From Rhodoferax sp. (GTDB taxonomy: Bacteria > Pseudomonadota > Gammaproteobacteria > Burkholderiales > Burkholderiaceae_C), in NCBI RefSeq assembly GCF_010365055.1, contig NZ_JAAFHA010000012.1, forward strand, positions 1 through 64,000: DNA of 64,000 nucleotides, written 5' to 3'. The translations under genes and the position numbers were made by a program. The notes under the pieces were generated by a model that was given only the letters and a program-made list of their open reading frames with translations, was not told the origin of the DNA and did not search any database. Of this stretch, positions 18,845 to 27,886 are shown in pieces. Within the stretch, counting starts at the first letter, position 1, and every line of letters starts with the position of its first letter.

Positions 18845-20350
18845 TCAAGCGGCCGCGGCTTCCATCACCACGTGCTGGGTGGCTTGCTGCCGCGACAGCT
18901 TGGCAGTGATGGCGCCCTCGCGCAAGACGATCACGCGATCGCTGATCGCGAGGATTTCCGGTAAGTCTGACGACACCACGATGACGGCCATACCGCGTGA
19001 TGCCAGCTCCTGCAGGAGCCGGTGTACATCGGCTTTTGCCGCAATGTCGATGCCGCGCGTGGGCTCGTCAACAATGAGTACCTTCGGCGAGCGTGCGACC
19101 CATTTGGCAATGACGACTTTCTGCTGGTTGCCGCCGCTGAGGTTGCCAACTGTCTTTTCGACCGACGGTGTCTTGATGCCGAGCCGCTTGACGAACTTCT
19201 GGCATCCGACGGTCTCTGCCAAGCGGCTGATGAAGCGCAGCGTAGAGTAACTCTCCAGGTGCGTCAGGCTGAAGTTTTCACGAATATTCATCCCCAGCAC
19301 CAGCCCACCCGACTTGCGGTCCTCGGTGACGAAACCGAGTCCGTAATCGATCGCCACGCGCGGGCTGTCGATAGCAACCGGCTGGCCGCCAAGCTCGATG
19401 GAGCCGTGGTATGGCCGCAGGCCGAAAACCATCTCCATGAGTTCGGTGCGTCCGGCACCGACCAGTCCGAAAAATCCGAGGATCTCACCTTCGTGAACGC
19501 TGAAACTGCAGTCGCGCACAGCTACTGTGTGCGCCGTCCTGTGCTTGAGTGTCAGGCCCTTGGCCTCCAGCGCGACCTTCTGTGTCGCGTGGCACTGATA
19601 GTCGCCATAGAGATCACTTTGTTCGCGGTCCACCATCATCTTGACCAAGCGCGCGCGGTCAAGCTGCTCGACCGGCAAGGTGTCGACGCAGGCGCCATCG
19701 CGCAGGACCGTCACACGGTCGGCGAGATCAAAGATCTCCTCAAGCCGATGTGTGATGTAGATGATGCCGATGCCTTCGGACCTGAGCTTGCGGATGGTCT
19801 CCCTCAGCACCGTAGCCTCGTGATGGCTGAGGGACGCGGTCGGCTCGTCCATGATGACGATCTTCGAGTGATTCGAAATCGCTTTGGCGATCTCGACCAT
19901 CTGTTTTTGACCAATGCTGAGATCGCCGACGAGCGTGCCGGGATCGAGATGCATATCGAGCGATTCCAGCAGCACTCGCGTGGCGGCCTGCATCGCGCGC
20001 CTGTCGAGGAAACCCAGCCGGTTCGATATTTCCTTGCTGAGGAAGATGTTCTCGGCGATGGTCAGGTTATCGACGACCGACAGTTCCTGGTAAATGATGC
20101 ATACGCCGAGTTGCCGCGCATGGGCCGTGCCAGTCAAGTGCGGCACCAAGACGCCGTTGATCCAAATCTCTCCTCCCGCATCGGGCTGATAGACACCCGT
20201 CATGATTTTCATGAGGGTACTTTTTCCGGCGCCATTCTCACCTGCAATGGCAAGCACCTCACCGCGGGCAATGTGCAGGCTTACCCGATTCAATGCCTTC
20301 ACACCAGCGAAGGTCTTTGAAATATCCTTGACTTGCAGATAAGGCAACAC
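18845..20350 (-). CDS. Sugar ABC transporter ATP-binding protein (RbsA/XylG type)
   Basis: A 501-aa tandem ATPase of the CUT2 sugar importer family. The first domain has Walker A GENGAGKST, signature LSIGQKQMVEIAKA and Walker B IVIMDEPTASLS. The second has a degenerate Walker A (GLVGAGRTE) but an intact signature LSGGNQQKVVIAKW and VLIVDEPTRGID, the usual asymmetry of RbsA/MglA. It couples ATP hydrolysis to sugar import through the permease upstream. It is preceded by a strong hairpin separating it from the binding-protein gene. Confidence 0.94.
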   Translation of the reverse strand: MLPYLQVKDISKTFAGVKALNRVSLHIARGEVLAIAGENGAGKSTLMKIMTGVYQPDAGGEIWINGVLVPHLTGTAHARQLGVCIIYQELSVVDNLTIAENIFLSKEISNRLGFLDRRAMQAATRVLLESLDMHLDPGTLVGDLSIGQKQMVEIAKAISNHSKIVIMDEPTASLSHHEATVLRETIRKLRSEGIGIIYITHRLEEIFDLADRVTVLRDGACVDTLPVEQLDRARLVKMMVDREQSDLYGDYQCHATQKVALEAKGLTLKHRTAHTVAVRDCSFSVHEGEILGFFGLVGAGRTELMEMVFGLRPYHGSIELGGQPVAIDSPRVAIDYGLGFVTEDRKSGGLVLGMNIRENFSLTHLESYSTLRFISRLAETVGCQKFVKRLGIKTPSVEKTVGNLSGGNQQKVVIAKWVARSPKVLIVDEPTRGIDIAAKADVHRLLQELASRGMAVIVVSSDLPEILAISDRVIVLREGAITAKLSRQQATQHVVMEAAAA

Positions 20351-20368
20351 ACGCAGCTCCGTAAGAGG

Positions 20369-20388
20369 CGGGCCCGATCACGGGCCCG
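20369..20388 (-). other. Intercistronic stem-loop between binding protein and ATPase genes
   Basis: CGGGCCCG-ATCA-CGGGCCCG is a perfect 8-bp GC-only stem with a tetraloop, just downstream of the receptor gene. No U-run follows, so it more likely blocks 3' exonucleases and raises receptor mRNA over ATPase mRNA, as known for malE-malF-type operons. Confidence 0.6.
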
Positions 20389-20400
20389 GTTCAAATTATG

Positions 20401-21348
20401 TTACTTGGTATAGGAGCCGAGGTTGTCGTTGGTGACCACGTTCACCCCCGTGTCGACGTCCTTCGGAGCTGTCTCTTTGCCGGTGATCTGATCGACCAGG
20501 TGCTCGACGGCAAGCTTGCCCATTGTGACGGGGCGCTGGACCATGATGCCCTGGATGTAGCCCTCCTTCACACCCTTGATGGTGTCAGGCAGGTCATCGA
20601 ATGCGAAGACTTTGACAGTCCCTTTCTTGCTGCCAAACTCTTTGGTAGCCATGACCTTGGACACTGCCGGACCGCCGACCTGGCTCACCCCGAAGATCCC
20701 CTTGAGCGCCGGATGTCCGCGGAAGAGGGACTCGGTTGTTGAAACCGCCTTCGCCAGATCATCCTCCGTGCCTTCGGTCGCCACGACCTTGATCTTTGGG
20801 TACTTGGACAGCGACTTCTTGATGCCGGTGATACGCTCGTTGAGGTTCGCAGCGCCGAGCTGTCCGGTGAGAATGGCCACTTCACCTTCGCCACCGATGG
20901 CCTTGGCCATTGACTCGCCCATGGTCTCGCCCGCGGCCGAATTGATGGTGCCGATGTACATCGAACGACCGCTCTTGGACGAATCCGAGTCGAACGTCAC
21001 GACTTTGATGCCGCTGGCGACAGCCTTTTTGATCGCAGCCTCGACCGACTTCGGTTCGTTGACCGAGATGGCGATGCCGTCCACCTTCTTGGAGATCAGG
21101 TCTTCGAGGATGCGCACCTGAGTTGAACCCTGTGTATTCTGTGGCACGACCCATTGGTACTGCACGCCGAGCTTATCGGCAGCGGCCTTGGCGCCATTGT
21201 TGCAGTCGTCGAAGAATGGCACCGCAACCTTCGGGATGACCGCGATCCTGATATCTTTGAGGTCCTTCGCGCTGGCATTCATTTGAACGGCCAAGCTCAG
21301 GGGTATAGCCAACAGCGCAAACTGGAACAGTGGTAGTAATTGTTTCAT
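20401..21348 (-). CDS. Periplasmic sugar-binding protein of ABC transporter
   Basis: A 315-aa receptor from MKQLLPLFQ (the track starts 7 codons earlier; AAAGAGA lies 7-13 nt before the chosen ATG). The signal peptide is followed by the mature start near ASAKDLKD. It is a type I periplasmic binding protein of the ribose/xylose cluster: AVIPKVAVPFFDDCNNGAKAAADKLG, VDGIAISVNEPKSVEAAIKKA, TFDSDSS and VFAFDDLPDTIKGVKEG. The ligand is probably a pentose or a sugar acid given the neighbours. It lies between the permease and the ATPase gene in transcription order. Confidence 0.93.
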   Translation of the reverse strand: MKQLLPLFQFALLAIPLSLAVQMNASAKDLKDIRIAVIPKVAVPFFDDCNNGAKAAADKLGVQYQWVVPQNTQGSTQVRILEDLISKKVDGIAISVNEPKSVEAAIKKAVASGIKVVTFDSDSSKSGRSMYIGTINSAAGETMGESMAKAIGGEGEVAILTGQLGAANLNERITGIKKSLSKYPKIKVVATEGTEDDLAKAVSTTESLFRGHPALKGIFGVSQVGGPAVSKVMATKEFGSKKGTVKVFAFDDLPDTIKGVKEGYIQGIMVQRPVTMGKLAVEHLVDQITGKETAPKDVDTGVNVVTNDNLGSYTK

Positions 21349-21439
21349 GATGTCTCTTTTCGTGTGCAAGTTAAAGATTGGTGCTTTGGAAGCATGAATT
21401 TACGTTCGCTTGGGTGAGGTTTCGGGTCGTTTTGCCGAA

Positions 21440-22438
21440 TTACCGCTCCTTTCTGGCGTTACGCCACACGTCGATACTTACGGCGATCAGGATGACGGCA
21501 CCCGTGATGGCCTGCTGTGCATAGGTATTGATGTTCATCAGGACTACGCCGTTGGCGATGATCCCGGTGAGCGCGGCGCCGAGGATGGCGCCCATCACGC
21601 TGCCCACACCGCCCGCCAGGCTCGCGCCGCCGATAGCTGCTGCGGCGATGACGTCGAGCTCCACGCCAAAACCGGATGCGGGCTCGGCCGACAGATAGCG
21701 CGAGAAGGCCACAATGCCGGCCAGCGCAGATATCGTGCCCGACAGCGTGTAAACCGTGAGTTTGATGCGCGAGGTGTTGACGCCGCTCAGCCACGCGGCC
21801 TGCTCGTTGCCGCCGGTCGCATATACATGGCGGCCAAAGGTGGTGAACGTCATGATCACCGAAAAGATGAGCGCGAGCACCAGCATGATGATCACTGGCG
21901 CAGGCACGCTGCCGATATATCCCTGGCCGATCATGCTGAAAATCTCGGGGGTCTCGGGAGTCGCCGGAACGCCCTTGGTCACAATGTACATCAGCCCCCG
22001 GCCGATGCTCAAGGTGCCCAGCGTCGCGATGAACGGGGGTAGTCGCCCTACGGTGACAAGCAAACCGTTCGTCAAGCCAAAAAGGAAGCCGACGCCCAAG
22101 CCGCACGACACACTAACCACGGTCGAAAACCCGTTCTGAAAGGCCAGGGCGGTGACGAGCCCGGACAATCCCATCACGGATCCTACGGAGAGGTCAATGC
22201 CGCCAGTGATGATCACCATCACCATGCCGATGGACATGATGGCCGTCAGTGAAAACGAACGGAAGACGCCCATCAGATTGTCCGTTGTCAGGAAGTAGGG
22301 CGTCACCAGGGCGATGCCGACACTCACCAGAACAAGCGCAAGAAGTACGCTCACCTCCTTGGCGCGGAATATGCCAAGCAAAGTTCGCCCCAGCGAGTGC
22401 GCCGTCATTCGGTTCGGCTGAGTTATTCCAACGTCCAC
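21440..22438 (-). CDS. Sugar ABC transporter permease (RbsC type)
   Basis: A membrane permease of the CUT2 family with about ten helices and the diagnostic GGIDLSVGSVMGLSG, LVTVGRLPPFIATLGTLSIGRGL and AAAAIGGASLAGGVGSVMGAILG. The track ORF (354 aa from a TTG) includes 22 unsupported residues; a GTG preceded by AGGAG gives a start at VDVGITQPNRMTAHS (332 aa). An ATG ten codons further in is possible. It is the first gene of the sugar-transport operon; the shared operator motif is about 130 nt upstream. Confidence 0.92.
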   Translation of the reverse strand: MDVGITQPNRMTAHSLGRTLLGIFRAKEVSVLLALVLVSVGIALVTPYFLTTDNLMGVFRSFSLTAIMSIGMVMVIITGGIDLSVGSVMGLSGLVTALAFQNGFSTVVSVSCGLGVGFLFGLTNGLLVTVGRLPPFIATLGTLSIGRGLMYIVTKGVPATPETPEIFSMIGQGYIGSVPAPVIIMLVLALIFSVIMTFTTFGRHVYATGGNEQAAWLSGVNTSRIKLTVYTLSGTISALAGIVAFSRYLSAEPASGFGVELDVIAAAAIGGASLAGGVGSVMGAILGAALTGIIANGVVLMNINTYAQQAITGAVILIAVSIDVWRNARKER

Positions 22439-22504
22439 TTTGTCTCCTAATAGTTTGTGCAAGGCACTCGAAAAATCAAAAGAGTTCTGCCCTAAATTCA
22501 ACAA

Positions 22505-23065
22505 CAGTTTTTCATCGCGTTTCTTGATCGACTCAATTCATTGAGTGCCAGATTTGTTTTTTAGTAGGATGGTTATCATACAAATAATGGGTGAACTCAA
22601 TATAGGTATTTACCCGACACCGGGGGTAGCACGTTCGCCTTTGAAGGCCGGGGAGAAGCTGCAATACGGCGTCGATGAACAACTGCAAAATATCGCAAAT
22701 GACAGCGCATTGGTGAAGTCATTCTTTCGACATCCTTCAGTCTCCTATATTTCTGACTTATGAGTAACTGGAGCCCAGTTTAAAGCTTAGGCATTAGAGT
22801 CTGGGGCGCGACAAATTCGTTATCAATGCCCGCTTTTGGTCGGTAGCAACACGGTAGTTCCCCATCCAGACTACAACGCTCAGAGGCCGACGTTTTGCAT
22901 GCTTGATTTGATCAAATGAGGATGGACAAGCCCATGCCGATGGTGAATATCCGGCACATAGGTTTGAGAGTCAATAAGCGAGGCCGCTTTAGACAACTGG
23001 ACGTGGCGCGTCGCGAATGCCCCGGTATGGCCGGAGTGACTTTTAGTAATTTTCTTGCATAAGCC
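22505..23065. other. Long intergenic region with no supported gene
   Basis: Nearly 600 bp separate the ABC permease start from the end of tarD. Short ORFs here show no recognisable protein. The region holds the promoter side of the ABC operon, with an operator motif at 22569-22585 and about 30 further bp resembling the ltnD upstream region. The segment 22760-23060 contains nothing I can assign. Confidence 0.6.
22569..22585. promoter_or_regulatory. Shared operator motif, copy 2
   Basis: ATGGTTATCATACAAAT is identical over 17 nt to the copy upstream of ltnD at 38088. It lies about 130 nt upstream of the ABC permease start. Similarity between the two sites continues with gaps for about 30 nt (a shared TTTACCC, for example). 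Confidence 0.65.
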
Positions 23066-23094
23066 ATCGCACTGCTGCCTCGCATCAGTGCGAT
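23066..23094. terminator. Stem-loop at the tarD 3' end
   Basis: ATCGCACTG and CAGTGCGAT form a perfect 9-bp stem with an 11-nt loop, starting 8 nt after the tarD stop codon. There is no clear U-run, so termination strength is uncertain. Confidence 0.55.
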
Positions 23095-23102
23095 CAGCGT
23101 GG

Positions 23103-24269
23103 TTAAGCTGCGATCTTGCGCATTTCCACGATGAGATCGGACTTGCTCTCGAATCCAATCCCTGGAAGCGCTGGCAGGGTCAGATAGCCATTCTCCACCT
23201 TGGCCCCGTCCGGGAAGCCACCGTAGGGTTGGAACAAATCCGGATACGACTCATTGCCACCGAGTCCCAGCCCGGCAGCGATGTTCAGGGACATCTGATG
23301 CCCACCGTGCGGGATGCAGCGGCTGGCCAACCAGCCGTGCTCCTTGAGCATGTCCAGTGTGCGAAGGTATTCCACCAGGCCGTAACTCAGGGCACAGTCA
23401 AACTGTAGCCAGTCGCGGTCCGGGCGCATGCCACCGTAGCGGATCAGGTTGCGGGCGTCCTGCATGGAAAACAGGTTTTCGCCAGTGGCCATTGGATTCT
23501 TGTAATAGTTGCGCAGTGTGGCTTGCAACTCGAAGTCCAGCGGATCGCCCGGCTCTTCGTACCAGAACAGGTCGTACTGGGACAGTGCCTTGGCGTACTG
23601 GATCGCGGTATCCAGATCGAAGCGGCCATTGGCATCGACGGCCAGCTTCTGGCCATCCTGCAGCACGCTGAGGATGGAGTCGATGCGGCGCAGGTCTTCG
23701 TCCAGGGATGCGCCGCCAATCTTCTTCTTGACCACGGTGTAGCCGCGGTCAATGTAACTGCGCATCTCGTCCTTGAGCTTGTTGTGGTCCTGGCCGGGGT
23801 AGTAATAACCGCCCGCCGCGTAGACAAAGATTTTTTGGTTGGCCTGGCCGTTGCCGTAGCGCTCTGCCAGCAACTGGAATAGAGGCTTTCCCTCGATCTT
23901 TGCGACAGCGTCCCAGATCGCCATGTCGATGGTGCCAATGGCCACCGAGCGCTCTCCGTGCCCACCGGGTTTCTCGTTGGTGAACATGCAGTTCCATATC
24001 TTGTGGGGATCGAGGTTGTTGCCAGAGTCATTCATCAGGCTTTCTGGATTGGCTTCCAAAATACGGGGGATAAAGCGTTCGCGCATCAAGGTGCCCTGAC
24101 CATAACGGCCATTGGAATTAAAGCCATAGCCAATGACGGGCTTACCATCGCGGATCACATCGGTAATGACGGCCACGACGCTGAGCGTCATCTTGCTAAA
24201 GTCGATGTAGGCGTTGCGGATGGGCGAACTGATCGGTAAAGTCTTCTCGCGAATTTCAACTATTTTCAT
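23103..24269 (-). CDS. tarD: D(-)-tartrate dehydratase, enolase superfamily
   Basis: A 388-aa mandelate-racemase-subgroup enolase protein from MKIVEIREK. Sequence landmarks match the characterised Bradyrhizobium TarD from memory: PISSPIRNAYIDFSKMT, GYGFNSNGRYGQG, FVYAAGGYYYPG and CIPHGGHQMSLNIAAGLGLGGNESYPDLFQPYGGFPDG. Catalytic elements are present: KxK (VVKKKIGG), metal ligands Asp (AVDANGRF), Glu (WYEEPGDP) and Glu (ATGENLF), and the general acid/base His (IPHGGH). It dehydrates D-tartrate to oxaloacetate in the cytosol. It diverges from a LysR gene that probably controls it. Confidence 0.92.
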   Translation of the reverse strand: MKIVEIREKTLPISSPIRNAYIDFSKMTLSVVAVITDVIRDGKPVIGYGFNSNGRYGQGTLMRERFIPRILEANPESLMNDSGNNLDPHKIWNCMFTNEKPGGHGERSVAIGTIDMAIWDAVAKIEGKPLFQLLAERYGNGQANQKIFVYAAGGYYYPGQDHNKLKDEMRSYIDRGYTVVKKKIGGASLDEDLRRIDSILSVLQDGQKLAVDANGRFDLDTAIQYAKALSQYDLFWYEEPGDPLDFELQATLRNYYKNPMATGENLFSMQDARNLIRYGGMRPDRDWLQFDCALSYGLVEYLRTLDMLKEHGWLASRCIPHGGHQMSLNIAAGLGLGGNESYPDLFQPYGGFPDGAKVENGYLTLPALPGIGFESKSDLIVEMRKIAA

Positions 24270-24381
24270 TGAGGCGTCTCCGGTAAGGTTGGAAGTGGAC
24301 AATTAAGCTTCTGGAGCGTGAGAATAAGTTCTGCATCCCTTTTTGTGTTTCAGCACCACCTAACTTCATTCTTAAGTTATT

Positions 24382-25278
24382 TTGAAAACTGCCAGCTTTT
24401 CGGAACTCGAATTCTTTGTGCTGCTGATACGCCATGGCAGCCTTTCTGCTGCGGCAAGGGCCTTGGACATCAGCCCGCCAGCGGCCACCATGCGGCTCGC
24501 CGCCATGGAAAAGCGATTGGGCGTGCGGCTGGTGAACCGTAGTACCCGCAAGATCAGCATGACCAGCGAGGGGGAGACCTACCTGCAACATGCAACGCGT
24601 TTGGTGGCCGAGTTGGAGGCCCTCGATGAGATTGTTTTGGGAGGTGGTCAGGCACCCCGTGGACTGCTGCGCGTCAACGCGTCGCTGGGATTTGGTCGCA
24701 CGGTCATTGCGCCTCTGGCGTCTACGTTTACAGCCCGCCACCCCGAGGTCGAAGTTCAGCTGGAGGTCACAGATCGCCCGATTGATCTGATTGACAAGGG
24801 ATTTGATCTGGCCATTCGCTTTGGAGAACTGCCGGATAACAGGATCAATGCCAGGCGCATCATGTCCAACCGAAGGTTCATGTGTGCGTCACCGGCATAT
24901 CTCGAAAAGCACGGTGTACCAACCACCTTGAATGACCTCTCCAGCCATCGGTGCATTGTCCATCGTCAGAACGATGATGCCTATGGTGTTTGGCGCTTTC
25001 TGATCGATGGGCGCACCGAGATTGTGAAGGTACATGGCGCAATGTCCAGCAACGATGGAGACATTGTGTTGGGCTGGGCGCTTGATGGACAGGGAATTGT
25101 GATCCGCTCCGAATGGGATTTGGCCAAGTACCTGGAGAGTGGACGACTACGGCGTGTGCTTCGTGAGTTTGCGCTGCCCAGCGCCGACCTGTACGTCTAT
25201 TACCCAAGCAAACAGAATTTGGCGGCACGATCCAGAGCTTTCATCAATTATTTGGTGAAGCAACTGGCGACTGATTGA
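24382..25278 (+). CDS. LysR-family regulator divergent from tarD
   Basis: A 298-aa LysR-type regulator starting at a TTG (LKTASFSELEFFVLLIRHGSLSAAARALDISPPAATMRLAAMEKRLGVRLVNRSTRKISMT). The HTH spans residues 18-60 and a two-lobe effector domain follows. It belongs to the same subgroup as the LysR at 25456 and the remnant near 33000 (all carry LRVNAxxGFGR). The 110-bp gap with tarD is the expected operator region. It probably responds to tartrate or a related hydroxy-acid. Confidence 0.9.
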   Translation: MKTASFSELEFFVLLIRHGSLSAAARALDISPPAATMRLAAMEKRLGVRLVNRSTRKISMTSEGETYLQHATRLVAELEALDEIVLGGGQAPRGLLRVNASLGFGRTVIAPLASTFTARHPEVEVQLEVTDRPIDLIDKGFDLAIRFGELPDNRINARRIMSNRRFMCASPAYLEKHGVPTTLNDLSSHRCIVHRQNDDAYGVWRFLIDGRTEIVKVHGAMSSNDGDIVLGWALDGQGIVIRSEWDLAKYLESGRLRRVLREFALPSADLYVYYPSKQNLAARSRAFINYLVKQLATD

Positions 25279-25307
25279 AAGATCGACTGGATTTGGCTCT
25301 TTTGGTT

Positions 25308-25338
25308 CCACACCGGGCACTCGCAGTGCCCGGTGTGG
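25308..25338. terminator. Strong hairpin between converging LysR genes
   Basis: CCACACCGGGCACT and AGTGCCCGGTGTGG make a perfect 14-bp stem with a CGC loop, 30 nt after the first LysR gene. Because the second LysR gene is transcribed towards it, it can serve both strands; T-runs are weak. Confidence 0.65.
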
Positions 25339-25455
25339 TCTGTTCCATGGATACGGGTTGATGGCTCGGACGGCAACAACCATATCACTCAGAATAGATC
25401 GGCAAACGTATTGAGCAATTATGGATTTTTTGCGGGTACAGCCTGCGAGACGGGT

Positions 25456-26346
25456 TCATTTTTGCGCTAGTCGTCGTGCCAGAAAGTCCACGAAAGTCTT
25501 CACTTTTGCAGACAGGTGCCTCCTGATCGGATACACGGCGTAAATGTCTGCAGGTGGGAGTTGCCAATCCGTCAGTACCTGCACCAATTGGCCCTTTTCA
25601 ACGCTAGGGGCAGCATGCCACTCGGAACGCAAAAGGATTCCCAAGCCTGCCAACGCCCATGCAAAAGCTACTTCACCATCATTGGTGCTCACGATGCCAC
25701 GGACCTTGACCGTTTCTTGTGAAGAACCCATGTGCATGTGCCAAGTGCCGAAGGCCGCTTCGTCCTGGCGGATCACGATGCAGCGATGGAGTTGCAGATC
25801 GCGCGGGGCCTTCGGGATTCCAAAACGTTTCAGGTAGGACGGTGCGGCATAGAGAAAGCGTTGATTGTCTGCCAGTTTTCTGGCCGTGATGCGGGCGTCC
25901 GGCAACTCTCCAAACCGTATGCAGACGTCGTAGCCATCATCGATCAAGTTTACAGGCCGGTCGCTCAGGTGTAATTGCACTTCCACATCGGGGTACTGTT
26001 CTACGAACGCTTGAATTGCCGGGCCAATGTATTGGCGGCCGAAACCGAAAGTCGCATTGACTCGAAGCAATCCGCGCGGGTCTTCACTGCCACCTGCAAC
26101 CAAACGCTCCAGGTCCTCGATGTCGTCGAGAATTCGTTTCCCTTCCGCCAGATACAGTTCTCCTTCCTGCGTGACAGACATGCGCCGCGTGGTGCGATTG
26201 ATCAGGCGAATGCCTAGGCGTCGTTCGATGGAGGCCAGTCGGCGCGTCACGGATGAGGGTGTAACACCCATCTCCCGTGCCGTTGTAGCCATGTTTCCCT
26301 GTTGAACCAGAAGTGCAAAGAAAGCCAGATCCGAAATAGAGTTCAT
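25456..26346 (-). CDS. LysR-family regulator divergent from the leuCD-like operon
   Basis: A 296-aa LysR-type regulator: HTH with GNMATTAREMGVTPSSVTRRLASIERRLGIRLINRTTRRMSVTQEG, then a LysR substrate domain (LRVNATFGFGRQYIGPAIQAFVEQYPDVEVQLHLSDRPVNLIDDGYDVCIRFGEL). It is clearly paralogous to the LysR at 24382. The start codon faces the leuC-like gene across 124 bp, so the hydro-lyase/dehydrogenase/TTT operon is its probable target. Confidence 0.92.
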   Translation of the reverse strand: MNSISDLAFFALLVQQGNMATTAREMGVTPSSVTRRLASIERRLGIRLINRTTRRMSVTQEGELYLAEGKRILDDIEDLERLVAGGSEDPRGLLRVNATFGFGRQYIGPAIQAFVEQYPDVEVQLHLSDRPVNLIDDGYDVCIRFGELPDARITARKLADNQRFLYAAPSYLKRFGIPKAPRDLQLHRCIVIRQDEAAFGTWHMHMGSSQETVKVRGIVSTNDGEVAFAWALAGLGILLRSEWHAAPSVEKGQLVQVLTDWQLPPADIYAVYPIRRHLSAKVKTFVDFLARRLAQK

Positions 26347-26470
26347 TGTTGCGTTGAATGCAATACTTAATTGACTATGTAGGTATTGTAGATTTTAATC
26401 AAATTATTAGACTTCCTTCATTGACCGAAGCCAAGACTTGGCTCTCAGGTTCAATCCATAAAGGAGTCGA

Positions 26471-27886
26471 ATGGCAGCGCGCACCCTCTATCAGAAGTTG
26501 GTTGATTCGCACACAGTGGCCAGGCTCGACGAACAAAACGTCCTGCTCTACGCCGATCTGCACATCATGAATGAATACACCAGCCCGCAGGCTTTTGCGG
26601 GCCTGGCAAAGTTTGGACGTAAGACAGCACAATCCGGACAAAACGTGGCGGTGGTCGATCACATCATTCCGACCCATCCTGTCAAGTTCCGCATCATCGA
26701 GGAGCCGGCCTCGGCCTTGCAGGCCAGCAACCTCAAGAGCAATTGCGAATTGCATGGAATTCCTCTGTTTGATACCAACGACAGGTTTCAGGGTATCGAG
26801 CATGTGATTGCTCCGGAGCTCGGCATGGTTCGCCCCGGCATGGTCATCCTCTGTGGCGACAGCCATACCACGACCTACGGGGCACTGGGCGCACTCGGCT
26901 TTGGCATCGGAACCTCCGAGGTCGAACATGTGCTGGCCACCCAGACCCTGGTCTACAGGCTGGCCAAGAATATGCGAATTCGCGTTGATGGCGTTTTGCC
27001 CCCCGGCACCACTGCGAAAGACTTGATCCTAATGATCATTCGTCAAATAGGTGCGCAAGGGGCACGCGGCTATGCGGTTGAATTCTGCGGAGAGGCCATC
27101 GACACAATGTCGGTGGAAGCGCGGATGACCTTGTGCAACATGACGGTCGAGGCGGGTGCACGCGGCGCGCTCATCGCACCAGACCAGACCACGATTGATT
27201 ACATCCGGGAGCACTGTAAAGACATCAGGGGAAAAGTCTGGGATCAAGCGCTGACTTTTTGGGCCAGTCTGCGTAGTGAAGCCGATGCTCGCTATGACGT
27301 CGAACTTGAATTCAACGCTGATGAGGTGGCGCCGTATGTCACGTGGGGAACCAGCCCTGATCAAGGCATTTCCATTGGTGACCTCGTGCCCACCGCAGAA
27401 TCCTTTGCGCCAGGCCCGCAGCGCGACATGACTGCGCGGGCACTCGCTTACACGCGTTTGAATGGTGGCGAAGCCCTAGAAGGGTTACCCATACAGCGCG
27501 TATTCATCGGTTCATGTACCAATGCCCGCATTGAGGATCTTCGCGCCGTAGCTGCGGTTGTGAAAGGGCGTCGCGTTGCCTCCGGGTTGCGCGCCATGAT
27601 TGTTCCAGGTTCCGGTGAAGTCAGAAGATGCGCTGAAGAAGAAGGCCTTGCGGCATTGTTTGTCGCGGCTGGGTTTGAATGGAGACAGCCGGGTTGTTCC
27701 ATGTGTTTGGCCATGAATGACGACGTTCTGGCGCCCGGAGAGCGATGCGCCTCGACCACCAATCGCAATTTCGAAGGTCGCCAGGGGCGTGATGCGATCA
27801 CGCACCTGATGAGTCCGGCCATGGCTGCCGCTGCGGCTGTCACCGGCGTCATTACCGATGTTCGCAAGCTGGAACTCAACGCATGA
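26471..27886 (+). CDS. LeuC-type aconitase-family hydro-lyase, large subunit
   Basis: A 471-aa [4Fe-4S] hydro-lyase large subunit. Cluster ligands are visible in FIGSCTNARIEDL and GCSMCLAMN; substrate/Fe-S loops include GDSHTTTYGALGALGFGIGTSEVEHVLATQTL and VDHIIPTHP. AAAGGAG lies 4-10 nt before the ATG. Housekeeping leuC normally sits with leuB in leucine operons. Here it lies with a tartrate/D-malate dehydrogenase and a TTT transporter, so a catabolic role is likelier, such as maleate hydratase (cf. HbzIJ), citraconate hydratase or another (R)-2-hydroxyacid dehydratase. Its stop overlaps the small-subunit start by 4 nt. Confidence 0.92.
   Translation: MAARTLYQKLVDSHTVARLDEQNVLLYADLHIMNEYTSPQAFAGLAKFGRKTAQSGQNVAVVDHIIPTHPVKFRIIEEPASALQASNLKSNCELHGIPLFDTNDRFQGIEHVIAPELGMVRPGMVILCGDSHTTTYGALGALGFGIGTSEVEHVLATQTLVYRLAKNMRIRVDGVLPPGTTAKDLILMIIRQIGAQGARGYAVEFCGEAIDTMSVEARMTLCNMTVEAGARGALIAPDQTTIDYIREHCKDIRGKVWDQALTFWASLRSEADARYDVELEFNADEVAPYVTWGTSPDQGISIGDLVPTAESFAPGPQRDMTARALAYTRLNGGEALEGLPIQRVFIGSCTNARIEDLRAVAAVVKGRRVASGLRAMIVPGSGEVRRCAEEEGLAALFVAAGFEWRQPGCSMCLAMNDDVLAPGERCASTTNRNFEGRQGRDAITHLMSPAMAAAAAVTGVITDVRKLELNA

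Noticed and set aside
22545-22763. 72-aa plus-strand ORF in the gap between the ABC operon and tarD
   Set aside because: It begins over the operator motif, has no RBS or family features, and its resemblance to peptide MVIIQI... at 38088 only reflects the shared DNA motif.
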